Source of the DNA: Magnetospirillum sp.
GTDB lineage: Bacteria; Pseudomonadota; Alphaproteobacteria; Rhodospirillales; Magnetospirillaceae
Direction: 5' to 3'
DNA: 13,487 nucleotides
Assembly (NCBI GenBank): GCA_016183945.1
Contig: JACPDP010000034.1
Coordinates: 1-13,487 of the forward strand
The position numbers and the translations under genes were made by a program. Shown in pieces: positions 4,839 to 12,467 of this stretch; the first letter of the stretch is position 1, and each line of letters starts with the position of its first letter. Below the pieces are notes generated by a model. That model did not search any database, was not told where the DNA came from, and saw nothing but the letters and a program-made list of their open reading frames with translations.

Positions 4839-7762
4839 TTATTCCGCCGGCACCCGTTCCTCCTTCACCGGCAGCGCCCTTTGGCGGTGGCCGCGGGCCA
4901 GCAGGGTGTAGGCGGCGGGAACGATGAACAGGGTGAAGAAGGTTCCCACCGAGATGCCGCCGACGATGACCCAGCCGATCTGCTGGCGGCTCTCGGCACC
5001 GGCGCCGTGGGCGAAGGCCAGCGGGAGGGCCCCCAGCACCATGGCACCGGTGGTCATCAGGATGGGCCGCAGGCGCAAGCCGGCCGCCTCCACCACCGCC
5101 TCGGCCTTGGAGACTCCCTGCTCGCGCAGCTGGTTGGAGAACTCGACGATCAGGATGCCATGCTTGGTGATCAGGCCGATCAGCGTCACCAGGCCGATCT
5201 GGCTGTAGACGTTCAATGTCCCGCCGGCCAGCTTCAGCGCCGCCAGAGCGCCGGCCATGGACAGCGGCACCGTCAGCATGATGATGAAGGGATCGACGAA
5301 GCTCTCGAACTGGGCCGCCAGCACCAGATAGATGAACGCCAGCGCCATCACGAAGGTGATCCACAGTGCCGTCGACGACGACTTGAACTCGCGCGCCGGG
5401 CCGGCGTAGTCCACCTGGAAGTTGCCGGGCAGCATCCGGGCGGCGATGGCGTCGAGGTCCTTCAACGCCTGACCGAGGGCGTAGCCGGGCGCCAGGTTGG
5501 CGCTGACCGTGGCGGCGCGCAATTGGTTGAAATGGTTGAGCTCGCGCGGCGCCACCGTCTCCTGCAGGTGCAGCAGGCTGGACAGCGGCATCATGCGGTC
5601 GCGGCTGCCGCGCACATAGATCGAGGTGACGTCGTCGGGATTGGAGCGGTCGACGCCGGCGACCTGGACGATGACGTCGTACTGCTCCCCTTCCCGCTTG
5701 AAGCGCGTCACCTGGCGGCCGCCCAGCATGGTCTCCAGGGTGCGGCCGACCTCCTCCACCGAGGTGCCGGCATCGGCGATGCGCTCGCGGTCCATGGTGA
5801 CGCGGATCTGCGGCTTGGACAGCTTGAGGTCGGAGTCGAGCCCGGTCAGCCCCGGATTCTTGGCGGCCTCGGCCATGAAGGCGTCCATCACCCTTTGCAG
5901 CTCTTCATAGGTGGCCGAGGTCTGAATGACGTATTGCAGCGGCTTGGCCGAGGCCCGCTCACCCAGCGACGGCGGATTGACGGCGAAGGCCAACATGCCG
6001 GGCACGCTCGTCATCTTCGGCATCAACTGGGCGGCGATCCGCTGTTGCGAGACGCGGCGCTCGCTCCAGTCCTTGAGGCGGACGAAGGCCAGCATCTGGT
6101 TGACCACCGGCACGCCGGTAATGACGAAATAGCGATCCACTTCGGGGATTTGCGGGAAGAAGCTCTCGATCATGCGGGAGTAGCGGTCGACATTGGCCAC
6201 CGTGGCGCCTTCCGGGCCGATGCCGATGCCGACGATGGTGCCGCGATCCTCGGTGGGCGCCAGCTCGGACTTCAGCGAGGCCAGCAGCAGGCCCGACGAC
6301 GACGCCACCGCCAATCCCACCGCCACCACCAGGCCGCGCCGGCTGAGCGATCGCCTGAGCACGTGCCGGTAACCGTCTGTGATCCATACCAGAAAGCGCT
6401 CGATGCGGGTGTAGAGGGTGTTGTGCCGGGTCTCATGCCGCAGCAGCCGCGAGCACATCATCGGCGACAGGGTCAGGGCGACAAAGCCCGACACCATCAC
6501 CGCCGCCGCCAAGGTCAGGGCGAACTCGATGAACAGCTTGCCGGTGCGCCCGGTCATGAAGGCCAGCGGCACATAGACCGCCGCCAGGGTGACGGTCATC
6601 GCCACCACCGCAAAGGCGATCTCGCGTGCGCCGCGAAAGGCGGCCTCCATGGGCTTCATGCCCTCCTCGATATGGCGGTAGATGTTCTCCAGCACCACGA
6701 TGGCGTCGTCCACCACCAGTCCGATGGCCAGCACCATGGACAGCAGCGTCAACGTGTTCACGGTGAAGTGCAGCGCGTACATGATGGCGAAGGCGCCGAT
6801 CAGCGACACCGGAATGGTAACCAGCGGAATCACGGTGGCGCGGACGCTGCGCAGGAAGAAGAAGATCACCAGCACCACCAGCCCCACCGCCTCGCCGATG
6901 GTGCGGAACACCGCCGCGATGGAGCGGTCGATGAAGATGGAGGAATCGTAGGCGATCTCGACGTTCATCCCCTCGGGCAGGGCGGCGCGGATGGCGGGGA
7001 AGGCACCCTGCACCGCCTTGGAAACTTCCAACGGGTTGGCCACCGATTGCTTGACCACGCCCAGCGCCACCGCCGGCTGGCCGTTGAAACGGGTGATGCG
7101 GCGCGGATGATCTCACCGAACTGCCCCGGCGTGCGCAGGTCGGTTTCAGACAAGACGGTGAATTCGCGTTGGGCCGATTCGATGCGTCCGGCCGGTATCT
7201 CGATGTTCTGGCGCTTCAGCGCCGCTTCCACGTCCTGGGTGGTCAGCCGGTAGGCGGCCAGCCGGGTGCGGTCGAGCCAGATGCGCATGGCATAGCGCCG
7301 CTCGCCGAAGATCCGGACGTCGGCGACGCCGCTGAGGTTCTGCAGCCGGGTGCGCACGAAGCGCCAGGCGTAGTCCGACACGAACAGGGCGTCGTGGCGG
7401 TCGCTGGAGAAGGCCAGGTAGATGATGGGCCGGTCGCGCACGTCGTTGGCGGCGGCGTCGGCGGCACGCGTCACCTTGAAGGTGACGGTGATCTGGCTGA
7501 GTTCGGAGCGGCTGATGGAGGTCAGCGTCTCGATGCCCTCGATGCCGGCCAGCGAATCCTCCAGCACCTTGGTCACCTGGCTCTCGATGATCTCGGACGA
7601 GGCGCCCTTGTAGGTGGTCTCGACGGTGACCACCGGCTCGTCGATGTTGGGGTACTCGCGCACCGACAGGCGCTGGAACGAGATCAGCCCCACCAGCACG
7701 ATCAGCAGGCTCATCACCGTGGCGAAGACGGGCCGGCGGATGCAGAGATCCGGCAGGCGCAT
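4839..7762 (-). pseudogene. HAE1-type RND multidrug efflux pump, disrupted by deletions
   Basis: The gene encodes an inner-membrane proton-driven RND transporter in two frames. The 5' part (7762 to about 7105) begins MRLPDLCIRRPVFATVMSLL with TM1 and the first porter subdomain. The 3' part (about 7100 to TAA 4839-4841) carries the rest, including VDDAIVVLENI in TM4 with the proton-relay Asp pair and GLITKHGILIVEF in TM10 with the conserved Lys. Two segments normal in the family are missing. One is about 30 codons after NDVRDR, joined in frame to PIIYLAF near 7430. The other is about 25 codons after QFGEIIR near 7098-7107, which breaks the frame before RITRFNGQPAV. The total is about 974 codons against the usual 1020-1050. 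Otherwise codon quality is good, so loss is recent or an assembly error. A 743-residue GTG-started fragment (7070) could still be read but would lack TM1. Confidence 0.85.
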
Positions 7763-7766
7763 GGCA

Positions 7767-8843
7767 TCAGGCTCCCGGTTTGGGCGGCGGCACCACCGTC
7801 ACCGGCGTGCCCGGCCGCAGCTTGATCTGGCCGGCGGTGACCACTACGTCCTCCGGCCCCAGGCCCTCGGTGATTTCGACCATGCCCTTGCTCCGCTTGC
7901 CGACCTTGATGGGGGCCGGCTGGGCCAGGCCGCCGACGATGCGAAAGGCCAGCAATTGCTCGCCACGCGGCACCACGGCTTCCTCGGGGATCTGCACGGC
8001 GTTGGCCACCTCGTCGACCTTCAGCACCAGGCGGACGAACTGGCCCGGCCGCAGGCTCGAGTCGGAATTGGCGATGCGCGCCCGCACCAACAAGGCACGG
8101 CCGCTGGGATCGATGGCCGGATCGATGGCGTAGACGGCCCCGCGGAATTCGCGGCCGGGATAGGCGTCGGCGGTGATGGCCACCGCCAGCCCCTCGCGCA
8201 CCGCCGCCAGGAAGACCTCGGGCACCCGAAAATCCACCTTGATGGGGTCGATGTTCTCCAGGTTGACGATGTCCTGGCCGGGTTGGACATAGGCGCCGAT
8301 GCTGACCGAGCGGAGGCCGACGATGCCGGGGAACGGCGCCACCACCGCCGTCTTGTCCAGCATGGCGCGGGACTGCTCCACCTTTGCCTGGTCGACCCGC
8401 AGCTTGGCTTCCGCCTCGTCGCGGGCGCGCTCGGTGCCGGCGCCTTGCATGGCTAGGCGCACCGCGCGGTCGTTGTTGGCGCGCGACAACTGAAGGTTGG
8501 CCAGAGCCTGCTGCAGGTCGGCGGCCTGCGTCGTGTCGTCGAGCTTGACCAGCACCTGCCCCTTGGTCACCCGATTGCCTTCTTCAAAACCGAAGGATTT
8601 GATGCGGCCGGCGATTTCGGGGCGCACCATCACGGCTTCGTCGGAGCGCATCGTGCCCACCGCGGTGATCTCACGGGCGATGGGGCCCACCGTCACCTTG
8701 ATCGCTTCCACCTTGAGGGGCTCCATCCGGCCCGCATCCATCGGCGAGGGTGCGGGCTGCCGTCCACCCTTGGGCGCGAACACCCACCAGCCTGCGGCGG
8801 CCAGCAGAGCGATGACGGCGGCGATGAGGAGGGTTCCGCGCAT
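7767..8843 (-). CDS. RND efflux periplasmic adaptor (membrane fusion protein)
   Basis: A 358-residue protein of the HlyD/AcrA-MexA family that bridges an RND pump to an outer-membrane channel. Residues 3-22 form an N-terminal membrane anchor. VRPEIAGRIKSFGFEEGNRV (73-92) is the first lipoyl half-motif, 105-165 a helical hairpin with heptad-like spacing, and AVVAPFPGIVG (166-176) the second lipoyl half-motif. A beta-barrel (about 200-275) and membrane-proximal domain follow. ATG 8841-8843 is chosen because it places the anchor at the N-terminus and AGGGGA lies upstream. Its stop TGA (7767-7769) is four bases before the pump ATG (7762), so they form one operon. No outer-membrane factor gene is present. 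It looks intact although its pump partner is broken. Confidence 0.92.
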   Translation of the reverse strand: MRGTLLIAAVIALLAAAGWWVFAPKGGRQPAPSPMDAGRMEPLKVEAIKVTVGPIAREITAVGTMRSDEAVMVRPEIAGRIKSFGFEEGNRVTKGQVLVKLDDTTQAADLQQALANLQLSRANNDRAVRLAMQGAGTERARDEAEAKLRVDQAKVEQSRAMLDKTAVVAPFPGIVGLRSVSIGAYVQPGQDIVNLENIDPIKVDFRVPEVFLAAVREGLAVAITADAYPGREFRGAVYAIDPAIDPSGRALLVRARIANSDSSLRPGQFVRLVLKVDEVANAVQIPEEAVVPRGEQLLAFRIVGGLAQPAPIKVGKRSKGMVEITEGLGPEDVVVTAGQIKLRPGTPVTVVPPPKPGA

Positions 8844-8872
8844 GGTCGATTCTATCCCCTGGTGCCGAAGCA

Positions 8873-8901
8873 ATTGGAACTGAACTGAACGGTTCAGTCA
8901 A
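8873..8901 (-). promoter_or_regulatory. Candidate sigma-70-type promoter of the efflux operon
   Basis: On the minus strand TTGACT (8896-8901) and TCCAAT (8873-8878) are separated by 17 bases, matching the housekeeping -35/-10 spacing. The -10 lies about 29 bases upstream of the adaptor ATG. It overlaps the palindrome at 8884-8898. Confidence 0.55.
8884..8898. promoter_or_regulatory. TetR-type operator candidate
   Basis: ACTGAAC-G-GTTCAGT is a perfect 15-bp palindrome. An additional tandem TGAAC precedes it (8881-8885). It sits between the -35 and -10 elements of the efflux operon, the classic position for repression by a TetR/AcrR-family regulator. Palindromes of this TGAAC type are common near TetR-controlled pumps. 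No regulator gene is adjacent, so it would act in trans. Confidence 0.6.
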
Positions 8902-9009
8902 CAACGCCGGCCGCCGGTGAATCGCCGGGGGGCTCCAATCTCCCCTTATGGGGGCGCCTATTCCGTATTATGGTAGCGGCTTGGTGGGACGTCATTGGGG
9001 AAGACAAGT

Positions 9010-10317
9010 ATGATCCGGCTGGCTAACGTCATCGTCGTTCATGGTGATCGTTCCGAAGCCGACACGTTGGCGGAACGGCTGGGGCGCAACGGCTATCACA
9101 CCAGGGTTTCGACCGCGGCCCACAAGGGGCTCGCCCAGGCCGAGGCCGACCGCCCCGATCTGGTGCTGATCGGCGAGCCGGGTGGCGACCCCATCACCCT
9201 GGGTCAGGCATTGAAGGCCGATCCCGCCACCGCCGACATCCCGGTGGTCGTTCTGGCGAAAGAAGGCGAAACCGCCATCGCCGTCCGCGCGCTCGACGCC
9301 GGACTTGATGGCGTCATCGGCTGGGACATCGACGATTCCGAATTCTTCGCCCGCCTGCGCCCGCTGGTGCGTTTGGCAACGATGCATTCCGAACTGCGCC
9401 AGCGCGCCATCGTCGCCCGCCAGTTCGGCGTTCAGGCGCGCGACCGGGTGCGGGCCTCGCCGGGCGATCGCCCTTCCATCCTGCTGATCGGCTCCGACAG
9501 CGACGGTATTCTGGCGCTGTTGGGTGCCGAGGCCGATGTGCTGGCCCCTGGCAACCTCTACGAGGCCGAGGAGATGCTGACCCGGCGCCCGTTCGACGCC
9601 GCGGTGATGTGTGTCGGGCAAGAGCCCGATGGCATGCTCGACTTCTGCTCGCAGGTGCGCAACAATCCGCGCCTGTTCAACCTGCCCATGGTGCTGGTGG
9701 CGGATTCCGGCGTCTCCAAGGTGGAGGCCTACCGGCGCGGTGCCTCGCGGGTGTTCTTCCGGCCCACCGATCCGTCGGGGCTGCGCGCGGCGGTGCTGAC
9801 CCTGGTGCGGCGCCAGCAACTGCGCTGGAGCATTCGCGGCGCCATGTTCGACAGCCTGGCGCCCGCCACCCGCGATCCCGCCACCGGGTCCTATTCGCGC
9901 GCCTTCTTCGACAAGTATCTGCAGAACCGCCTCGATATCGCGTTGAACCACGACCGGCACCTGACGGTGGTCTTCTTCTACGTCCCCAACCTGGATGGCG
10001 TGCGCCGCCAGTTCGGCGAGGACGCCGGCGAGCACCTGACCCTGCAACTGTCGCAATGGATCGGCGGACTGCTGCGGGCCGAGGACGTCACGGCGCATTA
10101 CGACCGGAACAAGTTCGCCGTGGCCCTGCCCGATACGCCCTTGGCCGAGGCCGAGGTGGTGATGCACCGCATCGCCGGTGTGCTGGCCTATACCGATTTC
10201 GCGGTGCGCGAAGTCTATCAGCCTGTCAAGGTGTGGGTGCAGGTCGGCTGCACCGATGCCCGCCTCGGCGACGACATGGCCTCGCTGGTGGCCCGCGCCC
10301 ACCGTAATCTGGACTAA
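9010..10317 (+). CDS. PopA/PleD-like REC-REC-degenerate GGDEF protein, probable c-di-GMP effector
   Basis: A 435-residue soluble protein. Residues 3-122 form a first receiver-like domain, 154-270 a second, and 285-434 a GGDEF-fold domain opened by RDPATGSYSRAFF. The phospho-acceptor Asp of the first receiver is Gly (G55 in DLVLIGEP) and that of the second is Cys (C201 in FDAAVMCV). GGDEF reads DRNKF (365-369), so diguanylate cyclase activity is not expected. The inhibitory-site motif RxxD is kept as RAED (356-359), five residues before, its canonical position. This is the layout of Caulobacter PopA, a PleD relative that binds c-di-GMP through the I-site. ATG 9010 is chosen over TTG 8995 because GGGGAAG lies about six bases upstream. 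A TATTAT at 8966-8971 may be a -10 but lacks a clear -35. Confidence 0.88.
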   Translation: MIRLANVIVVHGDRSEADTLAERLGRNGYHTRVSTAAHKGLAQAEADRPDLVLIGEPGGDPITLGQALKADPATADIPVVVLAKEGETAIAVRALDAGLDGVIGWDIDDSEFFARLRPLVRLATMHSELRQRAIVARQFGVQARDRVRASPGDRPSILLIGSDSDGILALLGAEADVLAPGNLYEAEEMLTRRPFDAAVMCVGQEPDGMLDFCSQVRNNPRLFNLPMVLVADSGVSKVEAYRRGASRVFFRPTDPSGLRAAVLTLVRRQQLRWSIRGAMFDSLAPATRDPATGSYSRAFFDKYLQNRLDIALNHDRHLTVVFFYVPNLDGVRRQFGEDAGEHLTLQLSQWIGGLLRAEDVTAHYDRNKFAVALPDTPLAEAEVVMHRIAGVLAYTDFAVREVYQPVKVWVQVGCTDARLGDDMASLVARAHRNLD

Positions 10318-10348
10318 GGCGAGGCTCGATCGGGTCGAGACACTCTCA

Positions 10349-10365
10349 GCCGCCATTGCGGCGGC
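10349..10365 (+). other. Small GC-rich hairpin after the PopA-like gene
   Basis: GCCGCC-ATTGC-GGCGGC forms a 6-bp stem 32 bases after the stop. There is no following T-tract, so it is not a convincing intrinsic terminator. It may be chance in GC-rich DNA. Confidence 0.25.
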
Positions 10366-10424
10366 GGCCAAGCAGGCGGAGCCTGCACCCGGCGAGGGGC
10401 AAAACCAAACTGGGGGAGAAGAGC

Positions 10425-11072
10425 TTGCGGATCGAGTTCATCTTCGACACCGTCTGCCCCTGGTGCTATGTCGGCAAGCGCCGCTTCGAGCGCGCGCTGA
10501 AGGCACGGCCCCATGCCCGCGTCGACATCCTCTGGCGTCCCTTCCTGCTCAACCCCGACATCCCGCTGGACGGGGTCGACCGTCGCGCCTATCTCGACCG
10601 CAAGTTCGGCGGCCAGGCAAGGGTGCAGCGCATCCACGGTGCGGTGGCGGCGGCGGGCAAGGCGGAAGGCATCGAGTTCTCCTTCGACCGCATCCTGCGC
10701 ACGCCCAATTCACTGAATTCGCACCGCCTGATCCGCTTCGCCGGTTCACTCGGCCGCGAGGCGGAAACGGTGGAGGCGCTCTATGCCGCCTATTTCACGC
10801 AAGGCCAGGATATCGGCGATATCGAGCTGCTGTTGGACATCGCCGCCGGCCTGGGCCTGCCCGAGCAGGACACCGCCCGCTACCTCTATTCCGACGCCGA
10901 CATCAACGCCGTGATGAACGACAACGCCCGGGCTCACCGCATGGGCGTCAACGGCGTTCCCTGCGTCATCCTCGACGGCAGCTATGCCCTGGCCGGGGCG
11001 CAGGAGCCCGACATCCTGCTGCGACTGATCGACATCGTGCGGGAAAGCGAGACGGAAGTCGTGTTCAGCTGA
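10425..11072 (+). CDS. FrnE-like DsbA-family oxidoreductase
   Basis: A 215-residue thioredoxin-fold protein of the DsbA/FrnE (2-hydroxychromene-2-carboxylate isomerase-like) group. MRIEFIFDTVCPWCYVGKRR places the CPWC redox pair at 11-14. SLNSHRLIRFAG (96-107) belongs to the inserted helical domain. The cis-proline loop is NGVPCVILDG (176-185), with P179 and an extra Cys at 180. No signal peptide is present, so a cytoplasmic location is expected. The start is TTG 10425-10427: GGGGGAG lies six bases upstream and the protein then begins exactly where the family does, whereas the upstream ATG (10356) would add 23 low-complexity residues. It follows the PopA-like gene by 107 bases in the same direction. 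The substrate is unknown. Confidence 0.88.
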   Translation: MRIEFIFDTVCPWCYVGKRRFERALKARPHARVDILWRPFLLNPDIPLDGVDRRAYLDRKFGGQARVQRIHGAVAAAGKAEGIEFSFDRILRTPNSLNSHRLIRFAGSLGREAETVEALYAAYFTQGQDIGDIELLLDIAAGLGLPEQDTARYLYSDADINAVMNDNARAHRMGVNGVPCVILDGSYALAGAQEPDILLRLIDIVRESETEVVFS

Positions 11073-11140
11073 AGGGTGGGGGTCATCGCAGAATCTTCCC
11101 AGAATTGTACGCTAAGGAACGACGGGTGAACACGCAGCCC

Positions 11141-11352
11141 TCACGTTTGTGAGGACGCTTGGCCGCGCGTGGCTGGACCTGTCCAGCCCGCCCGGGCAAG
11201 ACGTGCTGCGGGCGATGCCGAAGGTGCGGGACGGCCGCCTTGCTGGTGCCGGCATCCAATGCCGCGATGACCGCCTCCAGCTCCTCTGGCTCGATGGCCG
11301 GAGGGCGGCCTCCTCGCTTTCCTCGGCGCCGCGCAGCCGCAAGGCCGGCCTG
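11141..11352 (-). pseudogene. Serine recombinase (Tn3-type resolvase/invertase) C-terminal remnant
   Basis: The minus strand encodes QAGLAAARRRGKRGGRPP, then AIEPEELEAVIAALDAGTSK, the usual linker and helix-turn-helix of Tn3-type resolvases and DNA invertases. After SKAAV the frame breaks. A second frame gives RTFGIARST and a third gives LARAGWTG, ending at TGA 11141-11143, so at least two small indels are present. The catalytic N-terminal domain is missing, replaced beyond 11352 by unrelated sequence. CCTCAC-GTTT-GTGAGG (11139-11154) forms a short hairpin over the stop. It is an inactive relic of the element that likely brought tumEA. Confidence 0.75.
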
Positions 11353-11500
11353 GTCAACCAGGGCACCGGTGCCACCTGGTCTGCCCTGGTGGAGCGCGGT
11401 CTGTTGACCACCAGGCACGCGCACACCGGCTTCGCCGACGCCAGGACCGGGCGACCGATCATGTCGCTGCTGGTGCGCCTGACCACGGACGGGCTGCCGC
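11341..11500 (+). other. Possible coding fragment, winged-helix-like, no start or end
   Basis: The plus strand encodes GLVNQGTGATWSALVERGLL and TGRPIMSLLVRLTTDG, which read like the tail of a small winged-helix or accessory protein (short helix, ERGLL, then a beta pair). There is no start codon with a ribosome site, and upstream codons belong to the reversed recombinase remnant. Downstream the frame runs into the tumEA control region. I do not recognise the family. Confidence 0.3.
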
Positions 11501-11536
11501 CACGGCATCACTGGATGGATATGTGGGCCCGCGCCG

Positions 11537-11555
11537 TATGGTTCTGGGCACCATA
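11537..11555. promoter_or_regulatory. tumEA operator candidate 1
   Basis: TATGGT-N7-ACCATA, a 19-bp dyad with perfect 6-bp arms. It covers the putative -35 (TGGGCA, 11545-11550). The identical arms and spacer length recur at 11563-11581, 26 bases on, which argues for a specific DNA-binding protein, most likely TumA. Confidence 0.65.
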
Positions 11556-11573
11556 TTGCGGTTATGGTATAAG
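11545..11573 (+). promoter_or_regulatory. Candidate tumEA promoter
   Basis: TGGGCA (11545-11550), 17 bases, then TATAAG (11568-11573). Both elements lie inside the twin dyads. Transcription would begin near 11580, leaving almost no leader before the toxin. Confidence 0.5.
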
Positions 11574-11581
11574 ACACCATA
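11563..11581. promoter_or_regulatory. tumEA operator candidate 2
   Basis: Second TATGGT-N7-ACCATA dyad, with the same arms and the same 7-bp spacer length but a different spacer sequence (ATAAGAC). It overlaps the -10 element and ends at the toxin start region. Confidence 0.65.
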
Positions 11582-11589
11582 TAAAAGCC

Positions 11590-11868
11590 ATGTGCATCTT
11601 CTACGATCGGAAGGACTATCCGGACGGCGCGATCGCCGAACTGACCATATGGCAGGTGCCCAAGCCGGTTCAGGGAAGCGCACACGGCCTGAAATACAGC
11701 CTGTTCTACGGCTACCCTGGTCAACGGCTGGTCGGATATGACAACGAGCGTGGCAAGGGCGATCACCGCCATACCGAAGGCCGGGAAGAACCCTATGTCT
11801 TCACCACGGTGGAAGCCCTGATGGCGGACTTCGTGGCCGATGTGAGAAAGTTTCGAGGTGACCTATGA
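11590..11868 (+). CDS. tumE: TumE-family toxin (DUF6516)
   Basis: A 92-residue protein carrying the family core: YPDGAIAELTIWQVPKPV (10-27), HGLKYSLFYG (32-41) and the hallmark GYDNERGKGDHRH (49-61), then REEPYVF. TumE is the toxin of the TumE/TumA type II system; its molecular target is not evident from sequence. The frame is open from 11149, but upstream codons belong to operators and remnants. Family members start M-K-A; here that position reads ATA AAA GCC (11581-11589), so translation probably begins at ATG 11590, which lacks a good ribosome site. The decayed paralogue at 574-754 has ATG in the same context (ACCATATGAAGGC). Toxin synthesis may be weak. The antitoxin gene follows with a four-base overlap. 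Confidence 0.82.
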   Translation: MCIFYDRKDYPDGAIAELTIWQVPKPVQGSAHGLKYSLFYGYPGQRLVGYDNERGKGDHRHTEGREEPYVFTTVEALMADFVADVRKFRGDL

Positions 11869-12212
11869 GCGATACCGTCAAAGTGCATGTCGGCACCCTG
11901 GAAGACATGGGGCAGCGGCTCATCGACGCATGGCATCGCGCCGAGCGCGGGGAAGCCGTCAACGAGACCCACATCACCTTCCATGACCTGCCGGCCCTCC
12001 TGGCGGCCCTGACGCCGAAGCGGTTGGACCTGTTGCGGTATGTCCGCCACCACCAGGTCCGCAACGTCAAGGCGTTGGCGGCCGACCTGCACCGCGACTA
12101 CAAGAATGTCCATAAGGACGTGGAGGAACTGGCAAAACTTGGGCTGCTATCCCGCACCCCTGAGCAGGTCGTCGCCCCCTATGCCGAGGTGGACGCCCGG
12201 TTCGTCCTTTAG
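11865..12212 (+). CDS. tumA: TumA-family antitoxin (HVO_A0114-type DNA-binding protein)
   Basis: A 115-residue protein. The N-terminal part (about 1-50), including HITFHDLPALLAAL, leads into a winged helix-turn-helix: LTPKRLDLLRYVRHH, VKALAADLHRDYKNVHKDVEELAKLGLL (about 50-97), typical of the HVO_A0114 / MarR-like antitoxins paired with TumE. It is expected to neutralise TumE and repress the operon through the two dyads upstream of tumE. The ATG overlaps the toxin stop as ATGA (11865-11868) and has GAGGTG five bases upstream, a far better ribosome site than the toxin's. The frame is intact and ends at TAG 12210-12212. Confidence 0.85.
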   Translation: MSDTVKVHVGTLEDMGQRLIDAWHRAERGEAVNETHITFHDLPALLAALTPKRLDLLRYVRHHQVRNVKALAADLHRDYKNVHKDVEELAKLGLLSRTPEQVVAPYAEVDARFVL

Positions 12213-12214
12213 GT

Positions 12215-12450
12215 CCGTGAGGGCGTGACTGCGGCGAGCCTGCGAAGGGCCGCACCGTCATGGCGTGGCTTCGGGAATGGTCGGAGGCGCCCACCCAGAA
12301 AAACCTTGCCACGCTCGCCGAACGGCTCAACGACGTCCGCACCCTCGATGTCGGGGCGGATCGCGAACAGCGGATCCACCGCGCCCGCTACATGGCCATC
12401 GCGCGGGAAACGGCGATCGTCAGCGCGCAGCACCTGTCCCGCTGCGATGA
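12215..12450 (+). pseudogene. Tn3-family transposase (TnpA) internal fragment
   Basis: The plus strand encodes MAWLREWSEAPTQKNLATLA, ERLNDVRTLDVG and RARYMAIARETAIVSAQHLS, matching the N-terminal/middle region of Tn3 TnpA in which a WL...RPT..NL..L.ERL..VR.LG segment is followed by IH..R...LAREGA..TAQHL. It begins right after tumA and its frame continues into the reversed 3' end of mfd, so both ends of TnpA are missing. The ATG at 12260 is internal, not a start. The fragment supports a Tn3-type origin of the tumEA module, with the resolvase relic on the other side. Confidence 0.55.
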
Positions 12451-12467
12451 CCCCAAGTGGCGAGCCC

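Noticed and set aside
4830..7253. 807-codon open frame on the plus strand opposite the RND pump
   Set aside because: Composition is His/Gln/Arg/Gly-rich with no recognisable domain; the minus strand encodes a textbook RND transporter.
8992..10371. 459-codon open frame on the minus strand opposite the PopA-like gene
   Set aside because: It is a GC-rich antisense shadow (His/Gln/Gly-rich, no domains); the plus-strand protein has clear receiver and GGDEF folds and a ribosome site.
11083..11772. 229-codon minus-strand frame opposite tumE
   Set aside because: Only its central part (about 11230-11352) is real, as a resolvase relic; the rest is antisense to tumE and its operators.
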